A stretch of 64,000 bases of DNA from Rhizobium sp. 18055 (GTDB taxonomy: Bacteria; Pseudomonadota; Alphaproteobacteria; Rhizobiales; Rhizobiaceae), in NCBI RefSeq assembly GCF_902706285.1, contig NZ_CACSKD010000001.1, positions 434,001-498,000 of the forward strand, read 5' to 3'. The stretch's first letter is position 1. Each line of letters starts with the position of its first letter. Under the pieces are notes generated by a model. It saw nothing but the letters and a program-made list of their open reading frames with translations, had not been told where the DNA came from and searched no databases. The translations under genes were made by a program, and so were the position numbers. Positions 16,765 to 24,111 of this stretch are shown in pieces.

Positions 16765-17181
16765 ATGCAAGAGACTGAAGCACACGGAAGTCCGGTGACG
16801 TGGCACGCCGTCCTTGCAGCGATTGTCGACTTTCTGACTGCCTTCTGGATATCGGGCATGCTTGTCGCAACGATCGCCGGCGGTAGGACGCAAGGCGGGT
16901 TCAGCCTTCAGGGAATGCCCGCTCTTTTATGCTTCGCCCTGATCGTCGCTTATTTCGTCATCCGCAGTTACGTTCGCGTCCCGGCTGTTGTCCAACTGGA
17001 ATCTTTGCTTCAACCGCCAGGACGGCGCGCGCCTGCGGTGCGCACATGTTCGTCGCTGTGTTTGCTGCGAATGCGCCGGACGGTCAGCCAGACACCAAGA
17101 ACCACGATCGGCACGGCGGCTCCCGTCAGGGTTTCAGGCGCAATCTCGATTCCGACATTGTGGATCAGCTTGGCGAGGTAG
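16765..17181 (+). CDS. Small membrane protein with doubtful C-terminus
   Basis: A 138-residue frame whose first 75 residues look real: VTWHAVLAAIVDFLTAFWIS and PALLCFALIVAYFVIRSYV are two good membrane segments of a small RDD-like or DUF-type inner-membrane protein. GAGGG lies about 8 nt before the ATG at 16765. After about residue 75 the composition changes to Arg/Pro/Ser-rich text that runs antisense through the end of the DUF3422 gene for 172 bp. The natural stop has therefore probably been lost by a small deletion or frameshift, or the tail is not conserved. Another ATG at 16761 opens only five codons in a different frame. Function unknown. Confidence 0.45.
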   Translation: MQETEAHGSPVTWHAVLAAIVDFLTAFWISGMLVATIAGGRTQGGFSLQGMPALLCFALIVAYFVIRSYVRVPAVVQLESLLQPPGRRAPAVRTCSSLCLLRMRRTVSQTPRTTIGTAAPVRVSGAISIPTLWISLAR

Positions 17182-18314
17182 CCGACGAGTCCGATGACGT
17201 AGTAGGAGATGGCCGCGACCGAAAGGCCTTCGACCGTCTGCTGCAGCCGCAATTGCAGATGCGCGCGCTTGTCCATCGAGCCGAGAATTTCGGTATTGAA
17301 TTTCTGCAGTTCGACGTCGATCCAGCTGCGCAACAGCGCAGTGGCGCGCGCCAGCTTGCGCGACAGGTCAGCTTGGCGCTCCTCGACCGACTGACAGGTT
17401 CTCATGGCTGGCGCCAAGCGCCGCTGCAGGAAGGCGCCGAGCGTCTCGTTGCCCGGCAACGCCTTCTCCGTCAGCATCGCGACGCGTTCGAGAACGATGT
17501 TGTAATAGGCTCGGCTGGCACCGAAGCGATAGAGGCTGAGCGCCGCGTTGGCTTCGACCTCGGCTGCGAGGCGGGTGATCTCTGACAGCATGGCGTCTGC
17601 CTCGGCGCGCGCATGCTGCTTCATCCCCTGGGTGACGGCGGTAAAGCTGTTTTCGATCTGGCGAATTTCGGGCGACAGGGTCTGGGCGAGCGGCAAACCC
17701 ATCATCGCCAGCGTCCGATATGTCTCGATGTCGAGAAGCCGCTGAACGAGCATGCCGCGGGCAGCGTCGGTCATCCCATGGTCGAGGATCAGGAACTTGG
17801 TGAGGCCATCACCGTCCTGGCGGAAGTCGGTGATCACCGTCGCCTGGCTGTCGGCGACCATGCTCTGACACAGGCTGGTCGGATCGAAATGAGCGATGAC
17901 ATCGCTGACGTCTTCGCTATCCGGGCGGATTTCAATGCGCACGCCTGAAATGAACGGACCGGGAGCCACAAAACTCGCACCAAAAGGACTGATCGGGATC
18001 TCGACGCCGAATTCGCCAAGCGCCGGCGTATCCCAAAAGTAGGTCGAGAACTCGGTATGACGCTCCCAGCGCAGCGTACCATTGCCCCACTTCAGGGTGT
18101 GGTGGCTGGTATCACTTGCAGGAGCCGGGACACCTTGGCCCAGAGAGAGTTCTGCAAGGATCGCCTGGTCGGCGACAAAATTGGCTTCCGTCAGAAAGGC
18201 GACCTGGAAGATGACGCGGGGTAGCGGAATAAGCGTGTAGGGGCGTGAATGGATTTCACCGAGCGCCCGCGCACGGACATCAGCGACTGGAAACGAAAAG
18301 CTGCGCTTCGACAA
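17010..18314 (-). CDS. DUF3422 family membrane protein
   Basis: Protein of the DUF3422 family, 434 residues, found mainly in alpha- and betaproteobacteria and of unknown role. The N-terminal soluble part begins with the family hallmark VRARALGEIHSRPYTLIPLP. The middle is helical and charged (about 240-350), and two membrane helices close the protein (AAISYYVIGLVGYLAKLI and GAAVPIVVLGVWLTVRRI). The start appears to be TTG at 18314: AGGAG lies 8 nt upstream and no ATG is available in frame. The 3' end overlaps the convergent frame at 16765. The neighbourhood gives no functional hint. Confidence 0.88.
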   Translation of the reverse strand: MSKRSFSFPVADVRARALGEIHSRPYTLIPLPRVIFQVAFLTEANFVADQAILAELSLGQGVPAPASDTSHHTLKWGNGTLRWERHTEFSTYFWDTPALGEFGVEIPISPFGASFVAPGPFISGVRIEIRPDSEDVSDVIAHFDPTSLCQSMVADSQATVITDFRQDGDGLTKFLILDHGMTDAARGMLVQRLLDIETYRTLAMMGLPLAQTLSPEIRQIENSFTAVTQGMKQHARAEADAMLSEITRLAAEVEANAALSLYRFGASRAYYNIVLERVAMLTEKALPGNETLGAFLQRRLAPAMRTCQSVEERQADLSRKLARATALLRSWIDVELQKFNTEILGSMDKRAHLQLRLQQTVEGLSVAAISYYVIGLVGYLAKLIHNVGIEIAPETLTGAAVPIVVLGVWLTVRRIRSKHSDEHVRTAGARRPGG

Positions 18315-18485
18315 ATCATGGCTCCTGACTGCACCCCGTCGGCCAGCCCTTCCTATTGGCTATTATCAAATGGTTCGCTCGGTACGACGTGGCGGTTTGA
18401 CGCAGAATGCCGATGTCGGGCTTTCGATGCCGCAATCGGGCAGACGCTGGCCGCTACACCATCGGCACGGCAAAAGAAACGTGCA

Positions 18486-18510
18486 GGAACCAAAGCCCGG
18501 CTGAACTGTT
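18486..18510 (+). promoter_or_regulatory. Candidate EcfG/RpoE2-type stress promoter
   Basis: GGAAC (18486-18490), 17 nt, then GTT (18508-18510). This matches the GGAAC-N18/19-TT pattern known for the rhizobial general stress sigma factor RpoE2/EcfG. It lies 37 bp before the ATG of the secreted protein gene at 18547. Confidence 0.6.
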
Positions 18511-18546
18511 TCTAAGTTAGATACCTTGAATAAGGGAGAGAGACCA

Positions 18547-18909
18547 ATGAGACAGTTTATCAAGTTTGTCGTGATCGGCGGCATGGCGCTAAGCAGCGGA
18601 GCGCTCACCGGTTTGCCTGCCAGCGCACAGGACCTGGAGTTGCGCGTCGGGCCAGGCGGTGTTGGCGTCTACAACCGCGACCAGGATCGCAATCGCGACA
18701 ACAGATACGACTATGACCGCGGCCGTGAGCGTGCATCTCGCCAAGGCTGCGACCCCGATGACGCCCTCGATTCGGCACGCGATGCCGGTTTCCGCCGTGC
18801 GCATGTGGTTCGCGTGACATCCAGAAACATCGTCGTTGACGGCTTCACGCGCGGCGGCCCCGACAGGATGGTCTTCGCGAATGTTCGAGGCTGCCCGGAA
18901 GTAGGCTAA
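18547..18909 (+). CDS. Exported protein of unknown function
   Basis: A 120-residue exported protein. An N-terminal signal peptide (FVVIGGMALSSGALTGLPASAQ, cut probably after ASA) precedes a short mature chain. That chain has an Asp/Arg/Asn-rich low-complexity stretch (DQDRNRDNRYDYDRGRERAS) and a C-terminal part with two cysteines. The ATG at 18547 follows GGGAGAGA; an upstream TTG at 18526 would spoil the signal peptide. It is preceded by a stress-promoter-like motif and followed 35 bp later by a glycine-zipper lipoprotein gene, so the two are likely co-expressed envelope stress proteins. Confidence 0.75.
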   Translation: MRQFIKFVVIGGMALSSGALTGLPASAQDLELRVGPGGVGVYNRDQDRNRDNRYDYDRGRERASRQGCDPDDALDSARDAGFRRAHVVRVTSRNIVVDGFTRGGPDRMVFANVRGCPEVG

Positions 18910-18944
18910 ACTACTGTTTTTATGTAAAAAAAGAGAGAACGGAA

Positions 18945-19202
18945 ATGATGAGAACAATTCTTTTGGTAAGCGCAGTGGTCGGCGCACTTGCGTCCTGCAC
19001 GGCGACCGAACAGGGAACGGCCATCGGCGCGGGAACCGGCGCGGTCATCGGCGGTGCGGTCACCCATAGCGTAGGCGGGGCCGCGGTTGGCGCTGTTGCC
19101 GGCGGCGTGGCCGGCGCGCTCATCGGCCAATCGACCGAACGTCGCGGGTACTGCGTGTATCGTGATCGCTACGGCCAGACCTACGAAGCGCGTTGCCGCT
19201 GA
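18945..19202 (+). CDS. Glycine-zipper lipoprotein
   Basis: An 85-residue lipoprotein. The signal peptide ends in a lipobox LASC (Cys about residue 18). The middle is a glycine zipper of GxxxG repeats (AIGAGTGAVIGGAVTHSVGG, then AAVGAVAGGVAGALIG) of the YMGG/Gly-zipper outer-membrane group. The tail has two cysteines (GYCVYRDRYGQTYEARC). It starts at the first of two adjacent ATGs, after GAGAACGGAA. It is the second gene after the stress-promoter-like site and is followed by a terminator. Confidence 0.82.
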   Translation: MMRTILLVSAVVGALASCTATEQGTAIGAGTGAVIGGAVTHSVGGAAVGAVAGGVAGALIGQSTERRGYCVYRDRYGQTYEARCR

Positions 19203-19222
19203 GGCGAACGACAGATTTCATA

Positions 19223-19257
19223 GAGCCGACCAGCCCATCGGTCGGGCGGCTCTTTTT
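19223..19257 (+). terminator. Rho-independent terminator
   Basis: GAGCCG (19223-19228) pairs with CGGCTC (19247-19252), with alternative pairing of GACC/GGTC inside, followed by TTTTT (19253-19257). It lies 21 nt after the lipoprotein stop. Confidence 0.85.
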
Positions 19258-19305
19258 AAAGGGACACCATATATATTAAACCAGATGGCAGAAGGAGGCC
19301 CAGCC

Positions 19306-19491
19306 ATGCCTGCGAAATCGAAAGCTCAACAAAAGGCTGCCGGTGCGGCGCTATCGGCGAAACGCGGAGAAACCCCAAAGAACAAGCTCAAAGGTGCCTC
19401 AAGGACGATGATGGAGTCGATGAGCGAAAAGCAACTCGAAGAGTTCGCCTCGACAAAAACCAAAAACAAGCCTGAACACGTGTCCCGTTGA
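19306..19491 (+). CDS. DUF3008 family small basic protein
   Basis: A 61-residue, lysine-rich protein of the DUF3008 family, beginning MPAKSKAQQKAAGAALSAKR and ending in a charged helix (MSEKQLEEFASTKTKNKP). GAAGGAGG lies about 6 nt before the ATG at 19306, so the much longer upstream frame is not used. Proteins of this family are widespread small cytoplasmic proteins without known function, often found among stress-induced genes in rhizobia. It stands alone after the terminator of the lipoprotein gene. Confidence 0.85.
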   Translation: MPAKSKAQQKAAGAALSAKRGETPKNKLKGASRTMMESMSEKQLEEFASTKTKNKPEHVSR

Positions 19492-19628
19492 CCAAACGGA
19501 TTTACGAGCTGCAACTGATGAAGCGGCTCGCAACTTGATTTCCGTGCCCGATAATGCCGCCTGCGCCACGATGCGGACCAAATTTCATGTTGATGCATAT
19601 CGAACATCAACGCGTCTTGGGCGAGCGT

Positions 19629-20159
19629 ATGAACTGGATCACTCGGTATGTCGATGAGCCGCTGCTTCAGGGTGCTGCGGCACTGTTGAAGAGGTGGCAT
19701 CAGCTTACGGGCCAGCGGCCCGACATGCTGGAGCCAGTATGGCATGTGCTTGCCGTATCGGTCTTGATGATTGCCAGCCTGCAGTTTCTAACGGGTCCCA
19801 CCCTGCTGTTGAGCCAAGGGGCGCTCATCATGCTTGCCGTGCCTTCTGCGCTGCGACTGATGCAGAGAAGCTCCGTCAATTCAACCTATAGCTTGAATGA
19901 CTACAAGACGATGCGGGCGGCCGCGATCGACAAGCGCGAGAATGAATGGGCGCTGCGCATGGCCGTTCTCGTCGGTTCTGCGACCCTCCCCCTCGCCCAC
20001 CCGGTCAATGATATGATGGGCACCTATTTCATGCTGGGCGCATCGCTATGGTTTGCATCGACGGCGCCGCTCCGGTTCTACCTCAGCGCCGCCGAACCAC
20101 CGGCGCCCGGCGAGGGCGATCGGTTTTCGCGCCGCGCTTTGGGCTCCGCGACCAGCTAG
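19629..20159 (+). CDS. Uncharacterised membrane protein
   Basis: A protein of about 176 residues. Hydrophobic segments near VWHVLAVSVLMIASLQFL, TLLLSQGALIMLAVPSAL and YFMLGASLWFASTAPL indicate an inner-membrane protein with about four helices; the tail is Pro/Gly-rich. No family is recognised with confidence. The start is unsure: ATGs at 19587 and 19629 are both possible and only the latter has a weak purine-rich sequence (GGGCGAG) upstream. It is followed by a stress-promoter-like motif and the DUF1328 gene. Confidence 0.6.
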   Translation: MNWITRYVDEPLLQGAAALLKRWHQLTGQRPDMLEPVWHVLAVSVLMIASLQFLTGPTLLLSQGALIMLAVPSALRLMQRSSVNSTYSLNDYKTMRAAAIDKRENEWALRMAVLVGSATLPLAHPVNDMMGTYFMLGASLWFASTAPLRFYLSAAEPPAPGEGDRFSRRALGSATS

Positions 20160-20175
20160 CGATTTTCCGATCTGC

Positions 20176-20200
20176 GGAACTTAGTCGCCTGATCCCCGTT
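20176..20200 (+). promoter_or_regulatory. Candidate EcfG/RpoE2-type stress promoter
   Basis: GGAAC (20176-20180), 16 nt, CGTT (20197-20200), the best match in the window to the EcfG consensus. It lies 28 bp before the ATG of the DUF1328 gene. Confidence 0.7.
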
Positions 20201-20228
20201 TCTACACAACGGAGAAAAGGAGACTGCT

Positions 20229-20390
20229 ATGCTTTATTACGCCCTGGTATTCCTCGTTGTAGCGCTGATCGCCGGCGTTTTGGGATTTGGCGGCATTGCC
20301 GGTGCATCTGCATCGATCGCACAGGTACTGTTCTTCATTTTCGTGGTGCTTTTCGTGGTTTCGCTGGCAATGCGCCTGTTGCGCCGCTGA
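20229..20390 (+). CDS. DUF1328 (YtjA-like) small membrane protein
   Basis: A 53-residue, almost entirely hydrophobic protein of the DUF1328/YtjA family. It begins [20 protein letters not shown], has a [15 protein letters not shown] centre and a second helix ending in MRLLRR. AAGGAG lies 6 nt before the ATG. Such proteins are common stress-induced inner-membrane peptides of unknown mechanism. The strong GGAAC-N16-CGTT motif just upstream supports EcfG control. A small cytoplasmic protein gene follows 21 bp later and is probably in the same transcript. Confidence 0.9.
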   Translation: MLYYALVFLVVALIAGVLGFGGIAGASASIAQVLFFIFVVLFVVSLAMRLLRR

Positions 20391-20411
20391 CTGATCCGAG
20401 AGGAGAATACG

Positions 20412-20642
20412 ATGTCAAATCCACCATCTCCCCATCGAACCGAAGCGCTTGATCTCGCGCAGGAGTATATGCGCCTTGGAGGCAAGCGTCGCTCCGCCAA
20501 TGACGACAATCTCGTATCGACGCGAGAGTGGGAAGCGGATAGCACGCAGGCAAAAGCATTCTGGAAAACTAAGATCGCTGCGCTCCCCGACGAAAAGCGC
20601 AATGAGGTGATCTCGCATCTGCCTGCGGTCAGCACGGTCTAG
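20412..20642 (+). CDS. Small hydrophilic protein
   Basis: A 76-residue hydrophilic protein, probably helical (EALDLAQEYMRLGGKRRSAN, later KAFWKTKIAALPDEKRNEVI). No family is recognised. GAGAGGAGAA precedes the ATG at 20412 by 5-6 nt, a strong ribosome binding site. It follows the DUF1328 gene after 21 bp and probably shares its stress promoter. No signal peptide or membrane segment. Confidence 0.72.
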   Translation: MSNPPSPHRTEALDLAQEYMRLGGKRRSANDDNLVSTREWEADSTQAKAFWKTKIAALPDEKRNEVISHLPAVSTV

Positions 20643-20706
20643 CAGAAGCAATCGGCTCTCGGGTGGAGCGCGTTGACAGCATCTTCGATTGAAGCCGGAA
20701 TTCAAT

Positions 20707-20741
20707 GACGCCTGCCGTTGCATCACTATGCGGCAGGCGTC
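20707..20741. terminator. Perfect 11-bp hairpin
   Basis: GACGCCTGCCG (20707-20717) pairs perfectly with CGGCAGGCGTC (20731-20741) around a 13-nt loop, 65 nt after the preceding stop. No U-run follows on the plus strand. It is a terminator or other structured RNA element. Confidence 0.5.
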
Positions 20742-20891
20742 GGATGTTAAAAAGCATGTCACGAGACGGGAAATGTCCGACGGCATCAGGGTGGAAGCAC
20801 GACATTGGAATCGAATAGCATTGTAAAATCGGATGGCGTTGTGACGTTGAGAGACGAGACACAGCTTCGGTCATGTTTACCGAAGCGTCGC

Positions 20892-20984
20892 ATGTCCGAC
20901 GTCGAGTGCAAGCGCATAGTCGCTCAGATCGAACGAATCCAGCGCATCACCGATCAGGCAGAGCAGCAATCACGGGAGCTTTAG
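20892..20984 (+). CDS. Possible 30-residue small protein
   Basis: A short frame encoding MSDVECKRIVAQIERIQRIT followed by DQAEQQSREL, a regular amphipathic helix pattern. The codon pattern looks protein-like, but there is no strong ribosome binding site and no neighbour in the same operon. It is listed only as a candidate. Confidence 0.25.
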   Translation: MSDVECKRIVAQIERIQRITDQAEQQSREL

Positions 20985-21004
20985 GCGAAGGAGGCGAGAT
21001 GCGC

Positions 21005-21238
21005 TCAATCATGAGAAACAGCATCGCCAAATCTGACGCTTGTGACGAGTTTGCCCTTCTCATCGGTTACCTCGAACACGCTCTCATCAAGCGCCTTACC
21101 TGTGAGAATGCCATCTGCCATCATTTCTCTGGCAGTGCGCACCGCTTCGGTCTGGACCGCGTCCAGACTGGGCAACTCCACGCCGGTGTCATCTGCTAGA
21201 AAATCACCTTGTTCGCGGATGTTGAAAAAGTACCTCAC
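21005..21238 (-). CDS. DUF6894 family small protein
   Basis: A 77-residue protein beginning MRYFFNIREQGDFLADDTGV and continuing ELPSLDAVQTEAVRTAREMM, the pattern of the DUF6894 family that is abundant in rhizobia and Bradyrhizobium. Function is unknown; members are often stress or general-stress-sigma targets. The start is GTG at 21238, with GGAG about 9 nt upstream. A stress-promoter-like motif lies 42-66 bp upstream on the same strand. Confidence 0.85.
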   Translation of the reverse strand: MRYFFNIREQGDFLADDTGVELPSLDAVQTEAVRTAREMMADGILTGKALDESVFEVTDEKGKLVTSVRFGDAVSHD

Positions 21239-21279
21239 AGTCAGGCTCTCCAGGTTGGTTTCCTTGATGTTTGATGAAG

Positions 21280-21304
21280 AACATGCGTGAGCGCCTAAAG
21301 TTCC
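21280..21304 (-). promoter_or_regulatory. Candidate EcfG/RpoE2-type promoter sharing a palindromic -35
   Basis: On the minus strand GGAAC (complement of 21300-21304), 17 nt, GTT (complement of 21280-21282) point at the DUF6894 gene. The -35 element belongs to a perfect palindrome GTTCCGGAAC (21300-21309), so a second GGAAC faces rightward toward the DUF900 gene, with TT 18 nt later. Confidence 0.6.
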
Positions 21305-21506
21305 GGAACCTGTCTGTTTCTACTGCCTTTATCGCTGGTTTTGATCCTCGAAATCCGGGGGGTGGATCTCGCTGGTGGGGCTGTTTGGGCGATTGCCACG
21401 GTGCGTGACAATCTGTTAAGCCTCGCGACACGGGTCGGACAGCCGATCGTGCGCCTGGAATCACATTACATTCGGAAATAGCGCCTCAGATCGCCTCAGG
21501 AAATTC

Positions 21507-22649
21507 ATGTTTGGACATTGGAACGGACCGGCGGCTCTGGTGCTCACCAGGCAATTTCTCATCGTCGCAGCGCTCGGTATTCTCACCGCCTGTGCATCTC
21601 GTCCAAGCGCCGCAGTTCTGCAGCCGGTGTCCGCCAACAGCGCAGCGGGCAAAAAGATCGTTCTGCTGGCGGCAACCAACAGGCAGCCGGACGAAGCCAC
21701 AAATGGTTTCAAGTCGGTGCGTGGCAGCGCCATCGTCTATCAGCGCTATGCAATCTCTATTCCGCCGAAGCACAAGTCTCCCGAGATCGAATATCCGACT
21801 GCGCACCCTGATCCGAAGCGTGAGATGGTGCTGACCGATCGGCGCACGTTGTCGAGGCCGGAGCTTCTCTCAGCCGCAGCAGCCGCTCCCGACAAGACCG
21901 GAACAGTGGGCATATTCGTGCACGGATATAATTACAGCTTCCAGGAGGCGCTGTTCCGATTGGCCCAAATCACTGCGGATGCCGATACAGGCGGAACGCC
22001 AATCCTGTTCTCCTGGCCATCGGAAGGCGCGGTAACCGGCTATGTCGCCGACCGTGACGCCGTACTTGCCTCGCGCGACGATCTTCGGGCCGTGCTGGGG
22101 TCGCTGTCCGCGCAACCGGGAATAAAGCGTGTCGTTCTGTTCGGACACAGCATGGGTGGGTTTCTCATCATGGAAACCCTGCGCGAACTGAAGCTTGCAG
22201 GCCGCGACGACGTTCTGCGCAAACTCGTCGTGGTGCTGGCCGCCCCGGATATCGACGCCGATGTTTTCCGCTCGCAGCTGAATGTTATCGGCAAGTTGGC
22301 AAATCCGCTGGTACTTCTGGTCTCGAAAGATGACCGGGCGCTTGCTGTCTCAAGCTTTATCGGCGGAGAACGGCAGCGTGTCGGGCGGCTTGACGTCAAC
22401 GATCCAGCAGTTCAGGCGGCGGCCCGCACCTATGGTGTCCGTGTGATCGATATCACCGCCGTCAAAGGCGTCGATGGCCTCGGCCACGACCGCTATGCCA
22501 GCTTGGCTAGGCTTGGGCCGCAGCTTGCTTCGATGGACGGGCAACGTGGCGCGTCGGCGACAGAGGTAGGCGCATTCGTCTTCGATGCGGCCGGCGCCGT
22601 GGTGTCGAGCCCGTTCAGGCTGGCAAGCACGATCGTCACCCCGCACTGA
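21507..22649 (+). CDS. DUF900 alpha/beta hydrolase lipoprotein
   Basis: A lipoprotein-anchored alpha/beta hydrolase of the DUF900 family, 380 residues. The signal peptide ends in a lipobox LTAC (FLIVAALGILTACAS, Cys about residue 29). The hydrolase part has the oxyanion segment FVHGYNYSFQEALFR, the nucleophile elbow GHSMGG (about residue 215), the acid region LLVSKDDRALAVS and a C-terminal His in GLGHDRYASL. Substrates of this family are unknown; the site is probably periplasmic. The gene stands alone, with a 268-bp upstream region that contains the rightward half of the GTTCCGGAAC palindrome. Confidence 0.88.
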   Translation: MFGHWNGPAALVLTRQFLIVAALGILTACASRPSAAVLQPVSANSAAGKKIVLLAATNRQPDEATNGFKSVRGSAIVYQRYAISIPPKHKSPEIEYPTAHPDPKREMVLTDRRTLSRPELLSAAAAAPDKTGTVGIFVHGYNYSFQEALFRLAQITADADTGGTPILFSWPSEGAVTGYVADRDAVLASRDDLRAVLGSLSAQPGIKRVVLFGHSMGGFLIMETLRELKLAGRDDVLRKLVVVLAAPDIDADVFRSQLNVIGKLANPLVLLVSKDDRALAVSSFIGGERQRVGRLDVNDPAVQAAARTYGVRVIDITAVKGVDGLGHDRYASLARLGPQLASMDGQRGASATEVGAFVFDAAGAVVSSPFRLASTIVTPH

Positions 22650-22766
22650 CAAGGCTGCTCAAATCACAATAAAACGGCTCAGCGGCGGCAAAACTATCCG
22701 GCTGTGCCCTGGCGGCAATAGCGCCAGCGACAATCGACGTTACAATAAGATGCAAATGGGGGTGAG

Positions 22767-22988
22767 ATGGTGACGAAAACAGATTGGCCGAAAGAGGCGC
22801 TGACATCGGAAGCGATGGAAGCTTTGGATCGTGTCCTCAGAGCCTGGTGTTTGGAACGGGCTGTCGCCGTGGACAGCGAGCAAGGTCAGGCAACAGCGAA
22901 GGCGCTGATCGACTGGTTCGAATTCGGCGTTCACGACGAGCAGGAACTTGCGCGCCTTGCCCGTGACGAGCTGCAAATGAAGCCGTGA
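22767..22988 (+). CDS. Small uncharacterised protein
   Basis: A 73-residue acidic helical protein (MVTKTDWPKEALTSEAMEAL, then DRVLRAWCLERAVAVDSEQG). GGGGTGAG lies just before the ATG. No known domain is recognised; homologous small orphan proteins of this type are common in rhizobia. It stands alone between the DUF900 gene and two leftward small genes. Confidence 0.65.
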   Translation: MVTKTDWPKEALTSEAMEALDRVLRAWCLERAVAVDSEQGQATAKALIDWFEFGVHDEQELARLARDELQMKP

Positions 22989-23031
22989 TCACGATGCAGG
23001 TTGCTTTGGTCCGCCAAAGCAGGCCCGACAG

Positions 23032-23280
23032 CTACTGCAGCGTGGCATGAATGGTAAAGCGCCTCGCCATCTCCGGCCGGACGTCGAACAACTGCCTGAG
23101 GCGGCGGACAGCCTCATCGATCGTCAATACGACATCGGTGATCTGCTCGATCTCACAATAGAGATCGTAGGTTTCACGTTCGTCCAGACGCCCGCTGGCG
23201 ATCAATCCCCGCGTCATACCAATCAGCCTTTCAACCCGCTGGACGATATCGAGGCTTGCACTGATGATGTTGTCAAGCAT
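23032..23280 (-). CDS. Small uncharacterised helical protein
   Basis: An 82-residue, fully helical, acidic protein (MLDNIISASLDIVQRVERLI, then ERETYDLYCEIEQITDVVLT). There is no signal peptide, membrane helix or recognised family. The start is the ATG at 23280, with a GGGGAT stretch upstream. It is encoded on the minus strand, 69 bp after the stop of another small leftward gene, and could be co-transcribed with it. Confidence 0.65.
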   Translation of the reverse strand: MLDNIISASLDIVQRVERLIGMTRGLIASGRLDERETYDLYCEIEQITDVVLTIDEAVRRLRQLFDVRPEMARRFTIHATLQ

Positions 23281-23349
23281 GCGCGATCCCCACTCTGCCT
23301 CATCAGAGACTGATGCAGATTCGGAACGGGTGCAATCCCTCAGTTTTTG

Positions 23350-23766
23350 TCAGGCGCGGTTACGCAGACCGGCAATCAGATCCTTGATGTCGTCGAGTGT
23401 GGGACGGTCGCGCGCATTCGCGGGCCTGGATCGTATTGCCGAGACGGAAAATGCGATTGCTGCGACAACGGCGCCAGCGGCGATGAGGGCCGATACCGGA
23501 TAAAGCCTGAACGTTGCCTCGGCGCGCCATGCGGCTTCGATCGCTCCGCCCCTGGTGGTGCGACCGAGGGTGGCCACCGTCTTGCCCAGCTCTTCGACAT
23601 CTCGCCTCAACGCCGCCAATTGCTCCGCGATGTCGCCATCCCGTGGTGACGCTTCGGTCGGTGAAGCCGAGCGCAGCGCAACCGCACTTTTCTTCGCGGG
23701 CTGCGCTATCACTGGACCAACGGCCTTGAGCGATTTTGCAGCCGGGGTACGATTGCGTGGTGGCAT
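23350..23766 (-). CDS. Small single-pass membrane protein
   Basis: A 138-residue protein with a basic, Ala/Pro-rich N-terminus, a charged helix (IAEQLAALRRDVEELGKTVA, about 46-66) and one membrane segment (LYPVSALIAAGAVVAAIAFS, about 88-107). It ends in a short charged tail (DDIKDLIAGLRNRA). The layout resembles DUF883/ElaB-type ribosome- or membrane-associated stress proteins, but sequence identity is too weak to assign it. The ATG at 23766 is the first in frame. Confidence 0.65.
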   Translation of the reverse strand: MPPRNRTPAAKSLKAVGPVIAQPAKKSAVALRSASPTEASPRDGDIAEQLAALRRDVEELGKTVATLGRTTRGGAIEAAWRAEATFRLYPVSALIAAGAVVAAIAFSVSAIRSRPANARDRPTLDDIKDLIAGLRNRA

Positions 23767-23863
23767 TTGATTTTCCCGTGGTCACAGCGAGATTTAGGAA
23801 GTCAATTGGTGCGGAGCGATGCGCTGGCAAGAGTTTCAACGATAATCTGAGCTGTGTGGCGCG

Positions 23864-24000
23864 CTATTGCTTCGATATCAGCGCTCTTATCCTACGCGCA
23901 AACCCATCCATGTGAAACGGCCTGGTCAGGAAGTGGGTGCCAGGCCGCCTGACGCGTGACCGTGCTTGCCCACTATGTTGGCTGCAAACGCGTTCCCCGG
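23864..24000 (-). pseudogene. Relic of a response-regulator receiver domain
   Basis: Read on the minus strand, one frame gives NAFAANIVGKHGHASGGLAP and, after a frame change near 23941, the next gives THFLTRPFHMDGFARRIRAL followed by ISKQ and a stop. Together these match the end of receiver domains of hybrid kinases and CheY-like proteins: TGxAxN, then the conserved Lys/Arg-Pro-Phe and the last helix (typically LTKPFxMDxLAxRI). The upstream part of the domain is absent and replaced by the treY promoter region. The element therefore appears to be a decayed gene end rather than a working gene. It occupies part of the 345-bp gap before treY. Confidence 0.6.
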
Positions 24001-24054
24001 CTTCGCTTTGAACGGCCGATTTTCGGTCATTCGCAATCCGTTGCTGCCTTTTGC

Positions 24055-24080
24055 GGAACAAAAGTGGCATCGCGGCGGTT
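24055..24080 (+). promoter_or_regulatory. Candidate EcfG/RpoE2-type promoter of treY
   Basis: GGAAC (24055-24059), 18 nt, GTT (24078-24080), 31 bp before the treY ATG. The spacing fits GGAAC-N19-TT, within the range reported for RpoE2. Confidence 0.5.
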
Positions 24081-24111
24081 CCGGTCTGCAGAGCCCAATC
24101 AGAGACCGCAC

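Noticed and set aside
16761..16778. Frame starting at ATG 16761 as the real start of the small membrane protein, implying a 2-bp deletion
   Set aside because: It gives only five codons before a stop. The ATG at 16765 in the open frame with a good ribosome binding site explains the gene without assuming an error.
21204..21464. 86-codon minus-strand frame between DUF6894 and DUF900 genes
   Set aside because: It overlaps the DUF6894 start and the stress promoter, and is rich in Pro/Arg without any recognised pattern.
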